This document shows, one piece after another, positions 18,335-29,002 of a stretch of DNA of 64,000 bases (the stretch's first letter is position 1; each line of letters begins with the position of its first letter). The DNA is from Terrimicrobiaceae bacterium (GTDB taxonomy: Bacteria; Verrucomicrobiota; Verrucomicrobiia; Chthoniobacterales; Terrimicrobiaceae). The stretch is from assembly GCA_018402345.1 (NCBI GenBank), contig JAGYIV010000008.1, forward strand, positions 310,001-374,000, given 5' to 3'. The notes under the pieces were generated by a model, which saw only the letters and a program-made list of their open reading frames with translations, had not been told where the DNA came from and ran no database searches. The translations under genes and the position numbers were made by a program.

Positions 18335-20032
18335 TCACAACCCCGCGTCGGTCACCGCACCCTCGGATGCGGTGGAGACAAGTTTCGCGTATTTCGCCAG
18401 CACGCCGCGCGTCATGCGGGGCTTGGGCTTTTTCCATTTGGCCAGCCGCGCCTCGATTTCCTTCTTTGGCAAATCCAGCGTGAGCGTGTGCGCGATGCCG
18501 TCGATCGTGATCAAGTCGCCGTTTTTCACAATCGCCAGCGGCCCCCCGTCGAACGCCTCCGGGGTGATATGCCCGACCACAAATCCATGCGTGCCGCCGG
18601 AGAACCTTCCGTCGGTGATCAACGCCACATCTTTGCCCAGCCCGGCGCCCATCACGGCACTCGTGGGCGAGAGCATCTCCCGCATGCCGGGCCCGCCGCG
18701 GGGCCCCTCGTAGCGGATCACGATCACATCCCCCTTTTTCACCTTGTTCGAAAGAATCGCCTCAAGCGCGTTCTCCTCGGACTCGAACACCCGCGCGCGT
18801 CCGCTGAATTTCTCGCCTTCCTTGCCGCTGATCTTCGCCACTGCCCCGGCGGGCGCGAGATTGCCTTTCAGAATGACAAGGTGGCTATCCTTTTTGATCG
18901 GCGCCTTGAGCGGTTGCACAATCGTCTGGCCCTTCGGATAGGGCTTGAAGGGCGCGAGGTTCTGCTTGAGCGTTTTTCCGGTCACCGTCAGGCAGTCGCC
19001 GTGCAGCAGGCCCTCACCAAGCAGCGTCTTCATCAGCGGAACGATGCCTCCGATCTCGACAAGCTCGCTCATCAAATACCGGCCACTGGGCTTCAAATCC
19101 GCAAGCACAGGCACTCGCGCGCCGATGCGCGTGAAATCCTCGAGCGCGAGCTTGATGTTTGCCGTGTGCGCGATGGCAAGGAGGTGCAATACGGCGTTCG
19201 TCGATCCTCCCAGGGCGATCGTGACCGTGATGGCGTTCTCCAGCGCCTCTTTGGAAATGATGTCGGACGGGCGGATGCCGCGCTTGAGCAGATTCAACAC
19301 CGCCGCGCCGGCGTTCCGGCAATCGGCGGTTTTCTGCGCCGACACCGCGTTTTGCGCGGAGCTGTTCGGCAAGCTGAATCCCATCGCCTCGATCGCGGAG
19401 GCCATCGTGTTGGCGGTATACATGCCACCGCAAGAACCCGGCCCGGGGATCGCCCGCGATTCGACGTCGTGCAGTTCTTTTTTGGAAATTTTGTTCGCAG
19501 CGCATTGCCCAACTGCCTCGAAGACGGACACGACATCAAGTTGCCGCTTGGCCAAGCACCCAGGCTGGATCGTGCCGCCATAGACAAAGACCGACGAGCG
19601 ATTCATCCGGGTCATCGCCATGACGCAGGCAGGCATGTTCTTGTCGCAACCACCGATCGCCACAAACCCGTCGAACCCTTGGCAACCGACCACCGTCTCG
19701 ATCGAGTCGGCGATCACCTCGCGCGAGACCAACGAGTATTTCATTCCCTGCGTTCCCATCGAGATGCCGTCGGAGATCGTGATCGTGTTGAAGATCGTCG
19801 CCTTGCCTCCAGCGGAATCGACTCCCAGCGCGGCCTCGCGGGCGAGTTGGTCGATATGCATATTGCAAGGCGTGACCATGCTCCATGTGGAGGCGATGCC
19901 GACCTGAGGCTTGGAAAAATCACTCTCCTTGTAACCGACCGGATACAGCATCGCCCGGCTCGGGGCGCGGCTGAGGCCATCAAAAACTTCGGAGGAATAC
20001 GGGCGGGGATCGGGTTTCGGCTTGGTGGGCAT
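18335..20032 (-). CDS. ilvD: Dihydroxy-acid dehydratase
   Basis: Dehydrates 2,3-dihydroxy-isovalerate and its methyl homologue in valine/isoleucine (and pantothenate) synthesis; an Fe-S enzyme of the cytoplasm. Motifs: [11 protein letters not shown] with a cluster cysteine, [34 protein letters not shown] and VVGHITPEA. 565 residues from the ATG at 20032 ([13 protein letters not shown]); 12 further codons are open upstream. The CoaE gene ends 48 bp upstream, so coaE, ilvD and the NRPS-like gene may share a transcript. No ilvC, ilvB or ilvE nearby. Confidence 0.96.
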   Translation of the reverse strand: MPTKPKPDPRPYSSEVFDGLSRAPSRAMLYPVGYKESDFSKPQVGIASTWSMVTPCNMHIDQLAREAALGVDSAGGKATIFNTITISDGISMGTQGMKYSLVSREVIADSIETVVGCQGFDGFVAIGGCDKNMPACVMAMTRMNRSSVFVYGGTIQPGCLAKRQLDVVSVFEAVGQCAANKISKKELHDVESRAIPGPGSCGGMYTANTMASAIEAMGFSLPNSSAQNAVSAQKTADCRNAGAAVLNLLKRGIRPSDIISKEALENAITVTIALGGSTNAVLHLLAIAHTANIKLALEDFTRIGARVPVLADLKPSGRYLMSELVEIGGIVPLMKTLLGEGLLHGDCLTVTGKTLKQNLAPFKPYPKGQTIVQPLKAPIKKDSHLVILKGNLAPAGAVAKISGKEGEKFSGRARVFESEENALEAILSNKVKKGDVIVIRYEGPRGGPGMREMLSPTSAVMGAGLGKDVALITDGRFSGGTHGFVVGHITPEAFDGGPLAIVKNGDLITIDGIAHTLTLDLPKKEIEARLAKWKKPKPRMTRGVLAKYAKLVSTASEGAVTDAGL

Positions 20033-20080
20033 AAACAACTCGTGAGTATTTCGACTCCCCACCCCCAAGGAAAGGCATTT

Positions 20081-20692
20081 TCATTCCCTCTCGGCGGGAC
20101 TGAAGCCGAGCCACCTCGACACCAACTCCCGCGCCTGGGAGCGCAATCCCTCGAGGCTTCCATCGTTCCACACCACACGGTCGGCACGCGCCGCTTTTTC
20201 CAGCGTGGGCAACTGCGCCCGCAGGATCGCTTCGGCCTGGTCCCGCTCGACACCACGCGCACAAACCCGCTCCAATTGGGTCTCGGGAGCACATCCGACC
20301 ACGACCACCTCGTCAAAAAACCCCTCCGCGCGGGTTTCATAAAGCAACGGGATATCGACCAGAAAATACCTGCCGGAGCATCGGAAACCCTCCGCTTTCT
20401 CCCTCCAACTCGCCCGCACCCGCGGATGCACGATCGCCTCGAGGCGAGCCCTCGCCGCAGGGTCGGTGAAAACCACCTTGCGCAACACCTCCCTGTCCGG
20501 CAATCCATCCCCCCCATACGCCTGCGGACACACATCGCGCACCACCGCTTCGCGCACTTCCTCATCGTTCGCCAACACATCCCTCGCCACACGGTCGGCA
20601 TCAAAAATCTCCGCCGGAAGCAACTCCCCGAGAAAGCCGCAAAATGTCGACTTTCCCGAACCGATGCCCCCCGTGATTCCGATCACCGCCAT
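20081..20692 (-). CDS. coaE: Dephospho-CoA kinase
   Basis: Last step of coenzyme A synthesis: phosphorylates the 3'-OH of dephospho-CoA. P-loop GITGGIGSGKST at the N-terminus, FDADRVARDVL, the HPRVRASW region and FLVDIPLLYE. 203 residues, normal for the family. The ATG at 20692 puts the P-loop at residue 6; the longer in-frame upstream extension has no family likeness. Located just downstream of lplA on the same strand. Confidence 0.95.
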   Translation of the reverse strand: MAVIGITGGIGSGKSTFCGFLGELLPAEIFDADRVARDVLANDEEVREAVVRDVCPQAYGGDGLPDREVLRKVVFTDPAARARLEAIVHPRVRASWREKAEGFRCSGRYFLVDIPLLYETRAEGFFDEVVVVGCAPETQLERVCARGVERDQAEAILRAQLPTLEKAARADRVVWNDGSLEGLRSQARELVSRWLGFSPAERE

Positions 20693-20735
20693 GGTTGTAG
20701 TCGGTAATCCGCGCCGGATCCCGTGGCAAGACACC

Positions 20736-21395
20736 TCACCGCAAATCCCTCCACGCGACCGTCCCGTATTTGTCACGCTCCAATACCGCCGCCGCCTTCT
20801 TGATTTCCTCGATTTCCTCGAAACGCCCGACCTCCCCGGCCAGAGCCTCCGCCAAATCCCGACATGCGAGCCCGGGGCAATGCAGCGACCCCTGATACAA
20901 CACCCCTCCGCGAAACCGCCTCAACGCCCCGCCACAGATTTTCCGCACCCCATCGCCGATGTCGTATTCAACCGGACTCTCAAAACACACACCGCCACCT
21001 CTGCACTCCTCGGCCAGAACCAGACGGGCCCCCGGAAAGCCACTCCGAAGCACCCCCACCCACGCCTCGTGAATCGCCCGATACACCCCGTCCGACCGCT
21101 TCCCCGCTAGCTCCTCAGTCGAAGGAAAGACCAAGGCCAAGGTTAAATCGTCTCCGTGATACACCACCCCGCCCCCGGTCCAGCGGCGCACCGGATTCAA
21201 CGCCCTTGCCGCCTTGGGCAACTCCCCGAACCGCTGCGAATACCCGAAGGTCGCCGCCGGATCCGCCCACCGATACACGCGCAGGACCGGATACCCCGCG
21301 AGACGCGCCAACGCCTCATCGCAGGCCATCTGCCCGGCAGCGGACCTTTCGGCTTCGTCCTCCCACAACCGGAGACTGGAAAAATGCTTGGTCAT
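20736..21395 (-). CDS. Lipoate-protein ligase A family protein
   Basis: A 219-residue BPL/LPL-fold protein. Features: ARLAGYPVLRVYRWADPAATFGYSQ, the lipoate-ligase motif VRRWTGGGVVYHGDD, and KICGGALRRFRGGVLYQGSL, where the catalytic-type Lys and Gly-rich loop fall. It probably attaches or transfers lipoyl or octanoyl groups to 2-oxoacid dehydrogenase subunits; a biotin-ligase or non-catalytic role cannot be excluded. Start at the ATG 21395 (TKHFSSLRLW). Divergent from parB with 67 bp between the starts. Confidence 0.8.
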   Translation of the reverse strand: MTKHFSSLRLWEDEAERSAAGQMACDEALARLAGYPVLRVYRWADPAATFGYSQRFGELPKAARALNPVRRWTGGGVVYHGDDLTLALVFPSTEELAGKRSDGVYRAIHEAWVGVLRSGFPGARLVLAEECRGGGVCFESPVEYDIGDGVRKICGGALRRFRGGVLYQGSLHCPGLACRDLAEALAGEVGRFEEIEEIKKAAAVLERDKYGTVAWRDLR

Positions 21396-21462
21396 GAAAC
21401 TCCACCTGCACCTCCGTGCTTCTTCTTGTCGGAGATCCCCTCCACGTCTAAGCTTGCGGGTC

Positions 21463-22359
21463 ATGGCAAAGCAAGCACTCGGCAAGGGCCTCGGAGCGTT
21501 GATCAATAAACGCGTCGCCAATCCCGCCCCCCAGGAGGACCTCGGAGAACGCGTCCAAAACCTCCCCCTGTCGGATATCGTTCCCAGCCCCCTCCAGCCC
21601 CGCCAGGAATTCGCGGGCGAACAATTGCAGGAACTCGTCGAGAGCATCCGCGAACGCGGAATCATCCAACCCCTCATCGTCCGCCTCGTTGGCAAAACCC
21701 ACGAACTCATCGCGGGGGAACGCCGCTGGCGCGCGGCGGGAGAACTCGGCCTCGCCGAAGTCCCGGTCATCGTCCGCGAGGCCACCGACCGCGATGTGCT
21801 GGAACTCGCCCTCATCGAAAACCTCCAGCGCGAGGGCCTCAACCCGATCGAGGAGGCCACCGCCTACGAGCGTCTCCATAAGGATTTCATCCTGACACAG
21901 GAGGAAATCTCCCGCCGTGTCGGAAAAAGCCGGGCCTCCGTGGCCAATGCCATGCGCCTTCTAGACCTTGCACCCGATGTCCAATCGCTCCTCAAGCACG
22001 GGCGCATCACCGTGGGCCATGCGAAAGTCCTTCTCTCACTCAAAAACCTCGCGGAACAACAACTCCTCGCCGACCAGATCGTCCGCAAATCCCTCTCCGT
22101 CCGCATCGCCGAGCAACTCGCGGCCGAACAACACCTCAAGGAAGGCCGCTCGAAACCCGGCCAAGGCAGGACAGCTGTCAAATCCGAACCCACCGCCGCC
22201 GTCAAACGCATGGAAAACATCCTCACCCACCACCTCGGCACCCGCGTCGTCCTCCACCACGGGGAGAAAAAGGGCCACATCACGATCGAATACTACGGCT
22301 CGGACGATCTGAACCGCATCCTCGGCATCATCGGTATCAAAGACCAAGATTCCCTATGA
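21463..22359 (+). CDS. parB: ParB/Spo0J chromosome partitioning protein
   Basis: Binds parS and loads SMC; a CTPase clamp. Typical order: N-terminal ALGKGLGALI, then VPSPLQPRQEF, the CTP-binding stretch ELIAGERRWRAAGELGL, ALIENLQREGLNPIEEA and the helix-turn-helix SRRVGKSRASVANAMRLL, followed by GRITVGHAKVLL and a C-terminal dimerisation region. 298 residues. No parA is adjacent. The stop overlaps the start of the downstream desaturase as ATGA, an odd partner. I did not find a convincing parS. Confidence 0.93.
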   Translation: MAKQALGKGLGALINKRVANPAPQEDLGERVQNLPLSDIVPSPLQPRQEFAGEQLQELVESIRERGIIQPLIVRLVGKTHELIAGERRWRAAGELGLAEVPVIVREATDRDVLELALIENLQREGLNPIEEATAYERLHKDFILTQEEISRRVGKSRASVANAMRLLDLAPDVQSLLKHGRITVGHAKVLLSLKNLAEQQLLADQIVRKSLSVRIAEQLAAEQHLKEGRSKPGQGRTAVKSEPTAAVKRMENILTHHLGTRVVLHHGEKKGHITIEYYGSDDLNRILGIIGIKDQDSL

Positions 22360-23315
22360 CCTCTCTCGGCAACCTTTTTTCACCCCTCGTCCGCCTCGTC
22401 GACTCAGACCACTTTCCCCAAGGCGCCGACGCCGTGCGCGACCTCCCGGAGCGCTTCGAGTGGAAACGCGCCGTCCCGTTCGCGTTCCTCCACCTCGGCT
22501 GCCTCGGCGTGATCTGGACCGGCTGGAGCTGGACCGCCGTGGCCGTGGCTGTGGCGTTGTATGTCGTTCGCATGTTTGCCGTGACCGCCATCTACCACCG
22601 GTATTTCTGCCACAGGGCCTACCAAACCTCCCGCGCCACCCAGTTCCTCTTCGCCCTCTTCGGGCTCACCGCCATGCAGCGAGGCCCGCTCTGGTGGGCG
22701 GCTGTCCACCGCCACCACCACGCCCACTCGGACGACGAACACGATATCCACTCGCCGGGCGTGAAGGGATTTCTCTGGGCGCACATCGGCTGGCTCACCA
22801 GCAGCAAAAACTTCCCCACCGACTACCGCCGCGTGAAGGATCTGGCCAAATTCCCGGAACTCGTCTTCCTGAACCGCTTCGATGTCATCGGACCAGCCCT
22901 CCTGCTGGTTCTCCTCTATGCCCTCGGAGCCTCGCTGGAGGCTTTCGCCCCGGGTCTCGGCACCTCGGGCATGCAGCTCGTGGTCTGGGGATTTTTCATC
23001 AGCACCACCGTGCTCTTCCACGCGACCTGTTTCGTCAATTCCCTCGCCCACTGCTTCGGCAACAAGCGCTTCGACAACGATGACGACAGCCGGAACAGCT
23101 TCCTCCTTGCTATCATCACCCTCGGCGAGGGTTGGCACAACAACCACCACCAATACCAAGCCTCCGCGCGGCAAGGCTTCTACTGGTGGGAAATCGACGT
23201 ATCCTACTACATCATCCGTCTCATGGGCCTCCTCGGCATCGTGTGGAACATCAAGTCCGTCCCGGTTGCCGTTTACGACAAAGCCGCCCGCCGCGACACG
23301 GCCCCCGCGAAGTGA
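22356..23315 (+). CDS. Acyl-CoA delta-9 type fatty acid desaturase
   Basis: A 319-residue membrane di-iron desaturase with histidine boxes HRYFCHRAYQ, HRHHHAHSDDEHD and GEGWHNNHHQYQ and hydrophobic helices between. First of three overlapping genes (desaturase, flavoprotein, DUF1365), all joined by 4-bp stop-start overlaps, so synthesis is coupled. The set resembles lipid-modification operons that usually also hold a cyclopropane/methyl-type fatty acid methyltransferase, absent here. Likely introduces a double bond used by the following enzymes. Confidence 0.92.
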   Translation: MTSLGNLFSPLVRLVDSDHFPQGADAVRDLPERFEWKRAVPFAFLHLGCLGVIWTGWSWTAVAVAVALYVVRMFAVTAIYHRYFCHRAYQTSRATQFLFALFGLTAMQRGPLWWAAVHRHHHAHSDDEHDIHSPGVKGFLWAHIGWLTSSKNFPTDYRRVKDLAKFPELVFLNRFDVIGPALLLVLLYALGASLEAFAPGLGTSGMQLVVWGFFISTTVLFHATCFVNSLAHCFGNKRFDNDDDSRNSFLLAIITLGEGWHNNHHQYQASARQGFYWWEIDVSYYIIRLMGLLGIVWNIKSVPVAVYDKAARRDTAPAK

Positions 23316-24568
23316 GGGAACGCATCGCGATCGTCGGCTCGGGCATCGCCGGCATGGGCGCCGCATGGCAACTCCGCAACCATGCCGACATCACCCTGGT
23401 GGAACGCGACACCCGCCCAGGCGGACATACCAACACTGTTTGGGTCGAGGAGGACGGACGCAGCATCCCGATCGATACCGGATTCATCGTCTTCAACCAC
23501 GCCACCTACCCGAACCTCGTCGCGCTCTTCAAGGAACTCGGCGTGGCCACCCAACCCTCCGAGATGTCGTTCAGCGTCCGCCACGACGATTCGGAACTTG
23601 AATACAACGGCATGGGCCCGGACAAACTCTTCGCCCAGCGCCGAAACCTCCTGAATCCCCGCTTCCACCACCTCGTCTGGCAAATCCTCCGCTTTTTCCG
23701 CGTTGCACGCCGCGCCCTCGAGGCCCCGACCGATCTCGAGTGCACCGTGCGAGAGTTTGCACGCCGGCACCGCCTCGGAAACGACTTCCTGGATTTCTAC
23801 CTCCTCCCCATGAGTTCGGCGGTCTGGTCGACAGAACCCTCCCGCATGCTCGATTTCCCGGCGCTCAGCCTGATCCGCTTCTTCCAAAACCACGGATTCC
23901 TCGGCGTCACAACCCACCACCCGTGGTTCACCGTCACCGGCGGATCCCAATCCTACCGCGACAAACTCCTCTCGCACCTCGCGCCGGTCCGCCTCCCGGC
24001 GAAGGTCGTGGAGGCGCGAGAGTCGGACACGTCGACAACCATCCGCCTCGAGAGCGGTGAACTTCTCGATTTCGACCGTGTCATCATCGCAACCCATGCG
24101 GACGAGGCTCTCGCCCTTTTGGCTGAACCAACCACCGAACAACACCGCCTCCTCTCCCCCTTCCGCTACCAGAAAAACACAGCCACCCTCCACACCGACC
24201 CCGCGGTGATGCCCCGCACCAAACGGGCGTGGGCTTCATGGAACTACCGCGTCCGCTCGGGGCACGCGACCACCCACTATTGGATGAACGCTCTCCAAAA
24301 CGTGTCGCAAACCAAGGACTACTTTGTCTCGGTCAATGGCGAAGCTCTCATCGATCCCTCAACCATCCTTTACCAGACCGTCTACGACCATCCCGTCTAC
24401 ACGCTCGAGGCCATGCGCGCGCAGACGGACCTCCCCTCCCTGAACTCCCGCTCGCCGCACCAGCGCCTTTTCTTTTGCGGAAGCTATTTCCGCCACGGAT
24501 TCCACGAGGATGCCTACGCCTCGGCGGTGCAACTCGCCGACACCCTCCGTCCGCACCTGCGCGCATGA
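23312..24568 (+). CDS. FAD-dependent amine oxidase-like oxidoreductase (COG2907 type)
   Basis: A 418-residue flavoprotein. GTG start at 23312 overlapping the desaturase stop, directly followed by the FAD dinucleotide-binding motif IAIVGSGIAGMGAAW and ERDTRPGGHTNTV; GGSQSYRDKL and a C-terminal FCGSYFRHGFHEDAYASA complete the fold. COG2907 proteins sit with DUF1365 and a fatty-acid methyltransferase in lipid operons; some relatives act on acyl chains in furan fatty acid synthesis. The present substrate is inferred to be a membrane or acyl lipid, not an amine. Confidence 0.85.
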   Translation: MRERIAIVGSGIAGMGAAWQLRNHADITLVERDTRPGGHTNTVWVEEDGRSIPIDTGFIVFNHATYPNLVALFKELGVATQPSEMSFSVRHDDSELEYNGMGPDKLFAQRRNLLNPRFHHLVWQILRFFRVARRALEAPTDLECTVREFARRHRLGNDFLDFYLLPMSSAVWSTEPSRMLDFPALSLIRFFQNHGFLGVTTHHPWFTVTGGSQSYRDKLLSHLAPVRLPAKVVEARESDTSTTIRLESGELLDFDRVIIATHADEALALLAEPTTEQHRLLSPFRYQKNTATLHTDPAVMPRTKRAWASWNYRVRSGHATTHYWMNALQNVSQTKDYFVSVNGEALIDPSTILYQTVYDHPVYTLEAMRAQTDLPSLNSRSPHQRLFFCGSYFRHGFHEDAYASAVQLADTLRPHLRA

Positions 24569-25344
24569 GCGCCCCGGCTTCCCGGCTCTACGAGTGCACG
24601 GTCATGCACCGCCGCCTCCACCCGAAGGTGCACGGCTTTGTTTACCGGCTGTTTCTTTTCCACCTCGATCTGGACGAACTCCCATCCATCGCCACCCGCA
24701 TCCCGTTTTTCAGCCATAACACGCCGAACATCTACAGCCTCGACGACCGCGACTACATTCAACTCCACTCGCGCGGCATCCGCGAAAACATCCTGACCTT
24801 CCTCAAGAGCGAGAACTTCCCGGAGCGCCCGGACAAAATCCATCTCCTCACCCTCCCGCGCCTCCTCGGCTACACATTCAACCCGATCTCGATCTTTTTT
24901 TGCCTCGACGCCGCCAACCGCCCGATCGTGTCAGTGGTCCAAGTGGGCAACACCTTTGGGGAACTCAAGCCCTACCTCGTTCCCCTCGATCCCACAGGCA
25001 CCGGCTTCCACCTCCGCACCCCCAAAGACTACTACGTCTCCCCGTTCTCCGCCCTCGACCTGGAATTCGACTTCCGCTTCGACCTGCCGGACCACACCCT
25101 CTGCGTTCAAATCGACGACTACTCCAACGGCGAAAAAACCCTCGTTAGTTCGCTCACCGGGAAAAGCCTTCCACTCACCGCTTGGAATCTCGCCTCCCTC
25201 TCGCTCAAATACCCCCTCGTCACACTCAAGGTCATTCTCCTCATCCACTGGGAGGCCCTGCGACTCTGGATGAAAAAAATTCCCTTCCGCATGAAGGAGG
25301 CCGACCCCCGACTCCAACAAGGTGCCTTCCGCGCCAAGGAGTGA
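24565..25344 (+). CDS. DUF1365 family protein
   Basis: 259 residues; ATG overlaps the flavoprotein stop. Family features: start YECTVMHRRLHPKVHGFVYRL, LPRLLGYTFNPISIFFC, VVQVGNTFGE and KDYYVSPF. The biochemical activity of DUF1365 is not established; it is nearly always beside a COG2907 flavoprotein in lipid-modification operons. A hydrophobic segment near the C-terminus (YPLVTLKVILLIHWEALRL) may contact the membrane. Converges on leuS with 8 bp between stops. Confidence 0.85.
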   Translation: MSAPASRLYECTVMHRRLHPKVHGFVYRLFLFHLDLDELPSIATRIPFFSHNTPNIYSLDDRDYIQLHSRGIRENILTFLKSENFPERPDKIHLLTLPRLLGYTFNPISIFFCLDAANRPIVSVVQVGNTFGELKPYLVPLDPTGTGFHLRTPKDYYVSPFSALDLEFDFRFDLPDHTLCVQIDDYSNGEKTLVSSLTGKSLPLTAWNLASLSLKYPLVTLKVILLIHWEALRLWMKKIPFRMKEADPRLQQGAFRAKE

Positions 25345-25352
25345 AGGGCAGC

Positions 25353-27887
25353 CTACTTCACCACCACATTGACCAGCTTGCCGGGCACGACGATCACTTT
25401 GACGATCGCTCCCCCACCCACCGCCTCGAGCACCTTAACGCTCGATCGCGCAGCCTCCTCGATCGCTTCCTTGGAAGCATCGCGGGCAACCACGAGCCGG
25501 TCGCGCACCTTGCCATTCACCTGCACTGCCAACTCAACCTCGTTGTCGACCAGCAACGATTCATTGTGCACCGGCCAGGATTGACTTGATGCCGCTCCCT
25601 CGAAACCGAGCCGTTGCCAGAGCTCCTCGGCAAGGTGCGGCGCGAATGGACTCAACAACGGCAACAGGATTTTCAACGACTCGAGCGGACGAGGCGAGGC
25701 GTTCACAAATTCATTCGTGAACACCATCATCTGCGAAATCGCCGTGTTGAACGCCAAGCCACGCATGTCCTCGGTCACTTTCTTGATCGTCGCATGCGCG
25801 ACACGCGCCTGGGCGGGAGTCATCGGCACATCGGCCAGCGCGGAGGACACCACCCACTCGCCTTCCTGGTCCTCTTCCATCGCGAGACGCCAGACACGGG
25901 CCAGGAACCGGTGGACCCCCTCGACACCCTTCATGCTCCACGGTTTCATCTGCTCGAGCGGCCCCATGAACATCTCGTAAAGCCGCAGCGAATCCGCCCC
26001 GTAGTCTTCGATCACCGCATCAGGCGTGATCACATTTCCCCGGCTCTTGGACATCTTCTGCCCGTCGGGGCCGAGGATCATCCCTTGGTTCACCAACCGT
26101 TGGAACGGCTCGGGCGTGGTCAAGTGCCCGAGGTCGAACAACACCTTGTGCCAAAACCGTGCATAGAGCAGGTGCAACACCGCGTGCTCGGTCCCGCCGA
26201 TGTAAAGATCCACCCCGCCGGGTTGGCCAGACCTCCCCATCCAGTAACGGTCGGGCCCCTCACCGACAAACCGCATGCCGTTTTCAGGATCGCAAAACCG
26301 TAGATAATACCAGCACGACCCCGCCCATTGCGGCATCGTGTTTGTCTCACGCTCGGCTCTCTCGGAATACCGCACCCAATCCACCGCCTTCGACAGCGGC
26401 GGTTCGGGAGTTCCGGTCGGCTTAAAATCATCCATATCGGGCTGCACCACCGGCAACTCAGTTTCGGACAGCGCACGGTGCCGCCCGCCCTCCCACACGA
26501 TCGGAAACGGCTCGCCCCAATACCTCTGACGCGAAAACAACCAGTCGCGGAGCTTGTAGTTCACCATGCCACGCCCGATGTTCCGCTCCTCGAGCCAAGC
26601 GGTGATCGAACGCTTCGCTTCTGCCGTGGAGAGGCCGTCGAGAAAGCCGGAATTCACCGCCACACCATCGCCCGAGAAAAAGCCATCGACTGCCTCGGAG
26701 GGCTTCACCACCTCACGGACTGGTAGTCCGAACTTTTGCGCAAACTCAAAATCCCGCTCGTCGTGCACGGGCACGGCCATGATCGCCCCGGTCCCGTAGC
26801 CCATGAGCACATAGTCCGCGATCCAGATCGGTATCCGCTCGCCGTTTACCGGATTGATGGCATACGCGCCGGTGAAGACACCTGATTTCTCCTTGTTGAG
26901 TTCCGTTCGGTCGAGGTCGCTCTTCGAGGCGACCGCCACCCGGTAGGCATCGATATCCCCCCGCTGCGCGTCCGTGGTGATTTTTTCGACCAGAGGATGC
27001 TCGGGCGACAAAATCATGTAGGTCGCTCCGAACAACGTGTCGGGCCGCGTTGTGAACACCTCGATTTCCGCACCGCCAGCCTCCTCGCGGAACACCACCA
27101 CCGCCCCCTCGCTGCGTCCGATCCAATTCCTCTGGAGCAATTTGATCCCCTCCGGCCAATCCAGCCCGTCGAGGCCCTCGATCAACCGCTCGGCAAAGGC
27201 GGTGATCCGGAGCATCCATTGCCTGAGCGGACGCCGCTCGACTGGGAACCCCCCGACCTCGCTCTTGCCGTCCACCACCTCCTCGTTGGCCAGCACCGTG
27301 CCGAGCTGCGGACACCAATTCACCGGCATCTCGGCGACATACGCCAACCGCACAGAGTCGGGATCGGCCCCTTTATAGGTCGCAATCGACTCGGCCTTGC
27401 GCGTCGCCGGATTGAACCACGCATTGTATAGCTGGAGGAAAATCCACTGCGTCCATTTGAAATACCCGGGATCAGTCGTGCTGACCTCCCGGTCCCAGTC
27501 GTAGCTGAACCCGACCGCCTGCAACTGACTCCTGAAGTTCGCAATATTTCGCGCGGTCGTCTCCCGGGGGTGTTGGCCGGTCTTGATCGCATACTGCTCC
27601 GCGGGCAAACCAAACGCATCCCAACCCATCGGATGCAGCACATTGAACCCTTGCATCCGGTGGAATCGCGCCAGGATGTCCGTGGCCGTGTATCCCTCGA
27701 CATGGCCGACATGCAAGCCGTCGCCGCTCGGATACGGGAACATGTCGAGGATGTAGTATTTCGGCTTCGAGCCATCGAAATCCGCATCGCCTGGATTCGC
27801 CGCCCGGAACGCCCCGGTTGCGACCCAGTACTCCTGCCACTTGGGTTCGAATTCGTGAAATGGAAATGGTCTGCGCTGCGTGGACAT
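25353..27887 (-). CDS. leuS: Leucyl-tRNA synthetase
   Basis: Charges tRNA-Leu. 844 residues from the ATG at 27887 ([17 protein letters not shown]); the frame is open further upstream into the VWA gene region but without family sequence. HIGH motif within [15 protein letters not shown], the editing domain inserted after it, [13 protein letters not shown], and KMSKS within [11 protein letters not shown], followed by the anticodon-binding domain and a short C-terminal domain. Same strand as, and 68 bp downstream of, the VWA gene, so it may be read from the energy-transduction operon or its own promoter. Confidence 0.97.
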   Translation of the reverse strand: MSTQRRPFPFHEFEPKWQEYWVATGAFRAANPGDADFDGSKPKYYILDMFPYPSGDGLHVGHVEGYTATDILARFHRMQGFNVLHPMGWDAFGLPAEQYAIKTGQHPRETTARNIANFRSQLQAVGFSYDWDREVSTTDPGYFKWTQWIFLQLYNAWFNPATRKAESIATYKGADPDSVRLAYVAEMPVNWCPQLGTVLANEEVVDGKSEVGGFPVERRPLRQWMLRITAFAERLIEGLDGLDWPEGIKLLQRNWIGRSEGAVVVFREEAGGAEIEVFTTRPDTLFGATYMILSPEHPLVEKITTDAQRGDIDAYRVAVASKSDLDRTELNKEKSGVFTGAYAINPVNGERIPIWIADYVLMGYGTGAIMAVPVHDERDFEFAQKFGLPVREVVKPSEAVDGFFSGDGVAVNSGFLDGLSTAEAKRSITAWLEERNIGRGMVNYKLRDWLFSRQRYWGEPFPIVWEGGRHRALSETELPVVQPDMDDFKPTGTPEPPLSKAVDWVRYSERAERETNTMPQWAGSCWYYLRFCDPENGMRFVGEGPDRYWMGRSGQPGGVDLYIGGTEHAVLHLLYARFWHKVLFDLGHLTTPEPFQRLVNQGMILGPDGQKMSKSRGNVITPDAVIEDYGADSLRLYEMFMGPLEQMKPWSMKGVEGVHRFLARVWRLAMEEDQEGEWVVSSALADVPMTPAQARVAHATIKKVTEDMRGLAFNTAISQMMVFTNEFVNASPRPLESLKILLPLLSPFAPHLAEELWQRLGFEGAASSQSWPVHNESLLVDNEVELAVQVNGKVRDRLVVARDASKEAIEEAARSSVKVLEAVGGGAIVKVIVVPGKLVNVVVK

Positions 27888-27955
27888 GGCGCGAGACGCT
27901 ACAATGATCCGGCCGTCCTTGGCACTCCAAACATGCCCCTGACCGCCCGCTCCCC

Positions 27956-29002
27956 CTACTTCAACTCGAGCGTCTTTCCGCCGGTCTTTTGGGACAAGCG
28001 TCTCAATTCTTTCGTGTCCTGCTCCGTGGCCTCGAACGTGATGAAGTTGACCTTGCAGTTGTTGTCCTCCTGCAACGGCCCCTCGATGATTTTCCGCAAC
28101 ACATCCCATGGAATCGTCCCCCCGCCTCCGGGCGGCTTCCATTGGAAACTCCCGTCGCTGATCACAAAAATCACGTCGGGCTTCATGCCTGCGGCGACAT
28201 CCAGCACTCCGGCGAACCCCCTCGGATTTTTCGTCACCGCCTTCGATGCCGAGGCCATCGATCCCGTGGTCACCCACTCGTTCTGAATCCAATCAAGCGC
28301 CGCCTTCCGGTTGTTGTCGGTCGCAGGAACCAACTCGGGTGTGAACGCCTTGTAGTTTTGCGTGAACTGGATGATCCCGAACTTCGAGGTGATGGGCAGC
28401 TTCTCGATCAGTGACGCTGTTTCGGACTGGATTTTGGAAAGCGGCACACCGGCCTTATCGGCCTTCGTAACCACACTGGAGGATACGTCGAACACCATCA
28501 GAATCCGCTGCCCGGTGGATTGCACCCCGAGAAAACTCATCCCCTTGTTGCCAAACCCACCGCTCCCCCCGGAGGCCATGCCACCGCTATTTCCGAGCGC
28601 CTCGGCACCTGAAAGCGAGGCCATCTGGTCGGAGACCAACTCCGAGGGGTCCAACGGAAGCATCTGGTCGAGCGGCAACGGCGGCACGTCGGGCAACGGG
28701 AATTCCGTCGGACGCGTGCTCTGCATCTTCTCGCTTAACGCGGGCTTAGGAGCCATCGCATCCATCGCCGCCATGTTCATCTTGTGCTCACGCTTCTTCG
28801 CGGGAAGCCGGATGTCACGCTTCACCTCGAAATTCGCCGGGGGCGGGAAAATGTATTTCGCCACAATAAACACACCAGCCACCACGCCGGCGGCGACATG
28901 GAGCAACAACACTCCAATCAAAATCGACACGACCGTGGCCCAACGCTTTTTCTTGGCCGCGCTGCTCTCCGAAATCAGGGATTCGATACCACTGTTGGCC
29001 AT
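27956..29002 (-). CDS. von Willebrand factor A domain protein, membrane anchored
   Basis: 348 residues: an N-terminal cytoplasmic stub, one membrane helix ([20 protein letters not shown]), a Pro-rich periplasmic stretch, a Gly/Ser-rich linker, then a VWA domain. The metal-ion adhesion site is partly seen: DVSSS at the DxSxS position, and VISDG at the later Asp position. TonB-like topology at the end of an ExbB/ExbD/ExbD operon suggests it takes the place of, or works beside, a TonB-type energy transducer; this is inference. Start overlaps the ExbD stop by one base (TAATG). Confidence 0.82.
   Translation of the reverse strand: MANSGIESLISESSAAKKKRWATVVSILIGVLLLHVAAGVVAGVFIVAKYIFPPPANFEVKRDIRLPAKKREHKMNMAAMDAMAPKPALSEKMQSTRPTEFPLPDVPPLPLDQMLPLDPSELVSDQMASLSGAEALGNSGGMASGGSGGFGNKGMSFLGVQSTGQRILMVFDVSSSVVTKADKAGVPLSKIQSETASLIEKLPITSKFGIIQFTQNYKAFTPELVPATDNNRKAALDWIQNEWVTTGSMASASKAVTKNPRGFAGVLDVAAGMKPDVIFVISDGSFQWKPPGGGGTIPWDVLRKIIEGPLQEDNNCKVNFITFEATEQDTKELRRLSQKTGGKTLELK

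Noticed and set aside
17948-20707. A 919-residue open frame on the plus strand opposite ilvD and the NRPS-like gene
   Set aside because: It is antisense to two clear genes, is rich in Arg and His as expected from the complement of high-GC coding DNA, and shows no domain.
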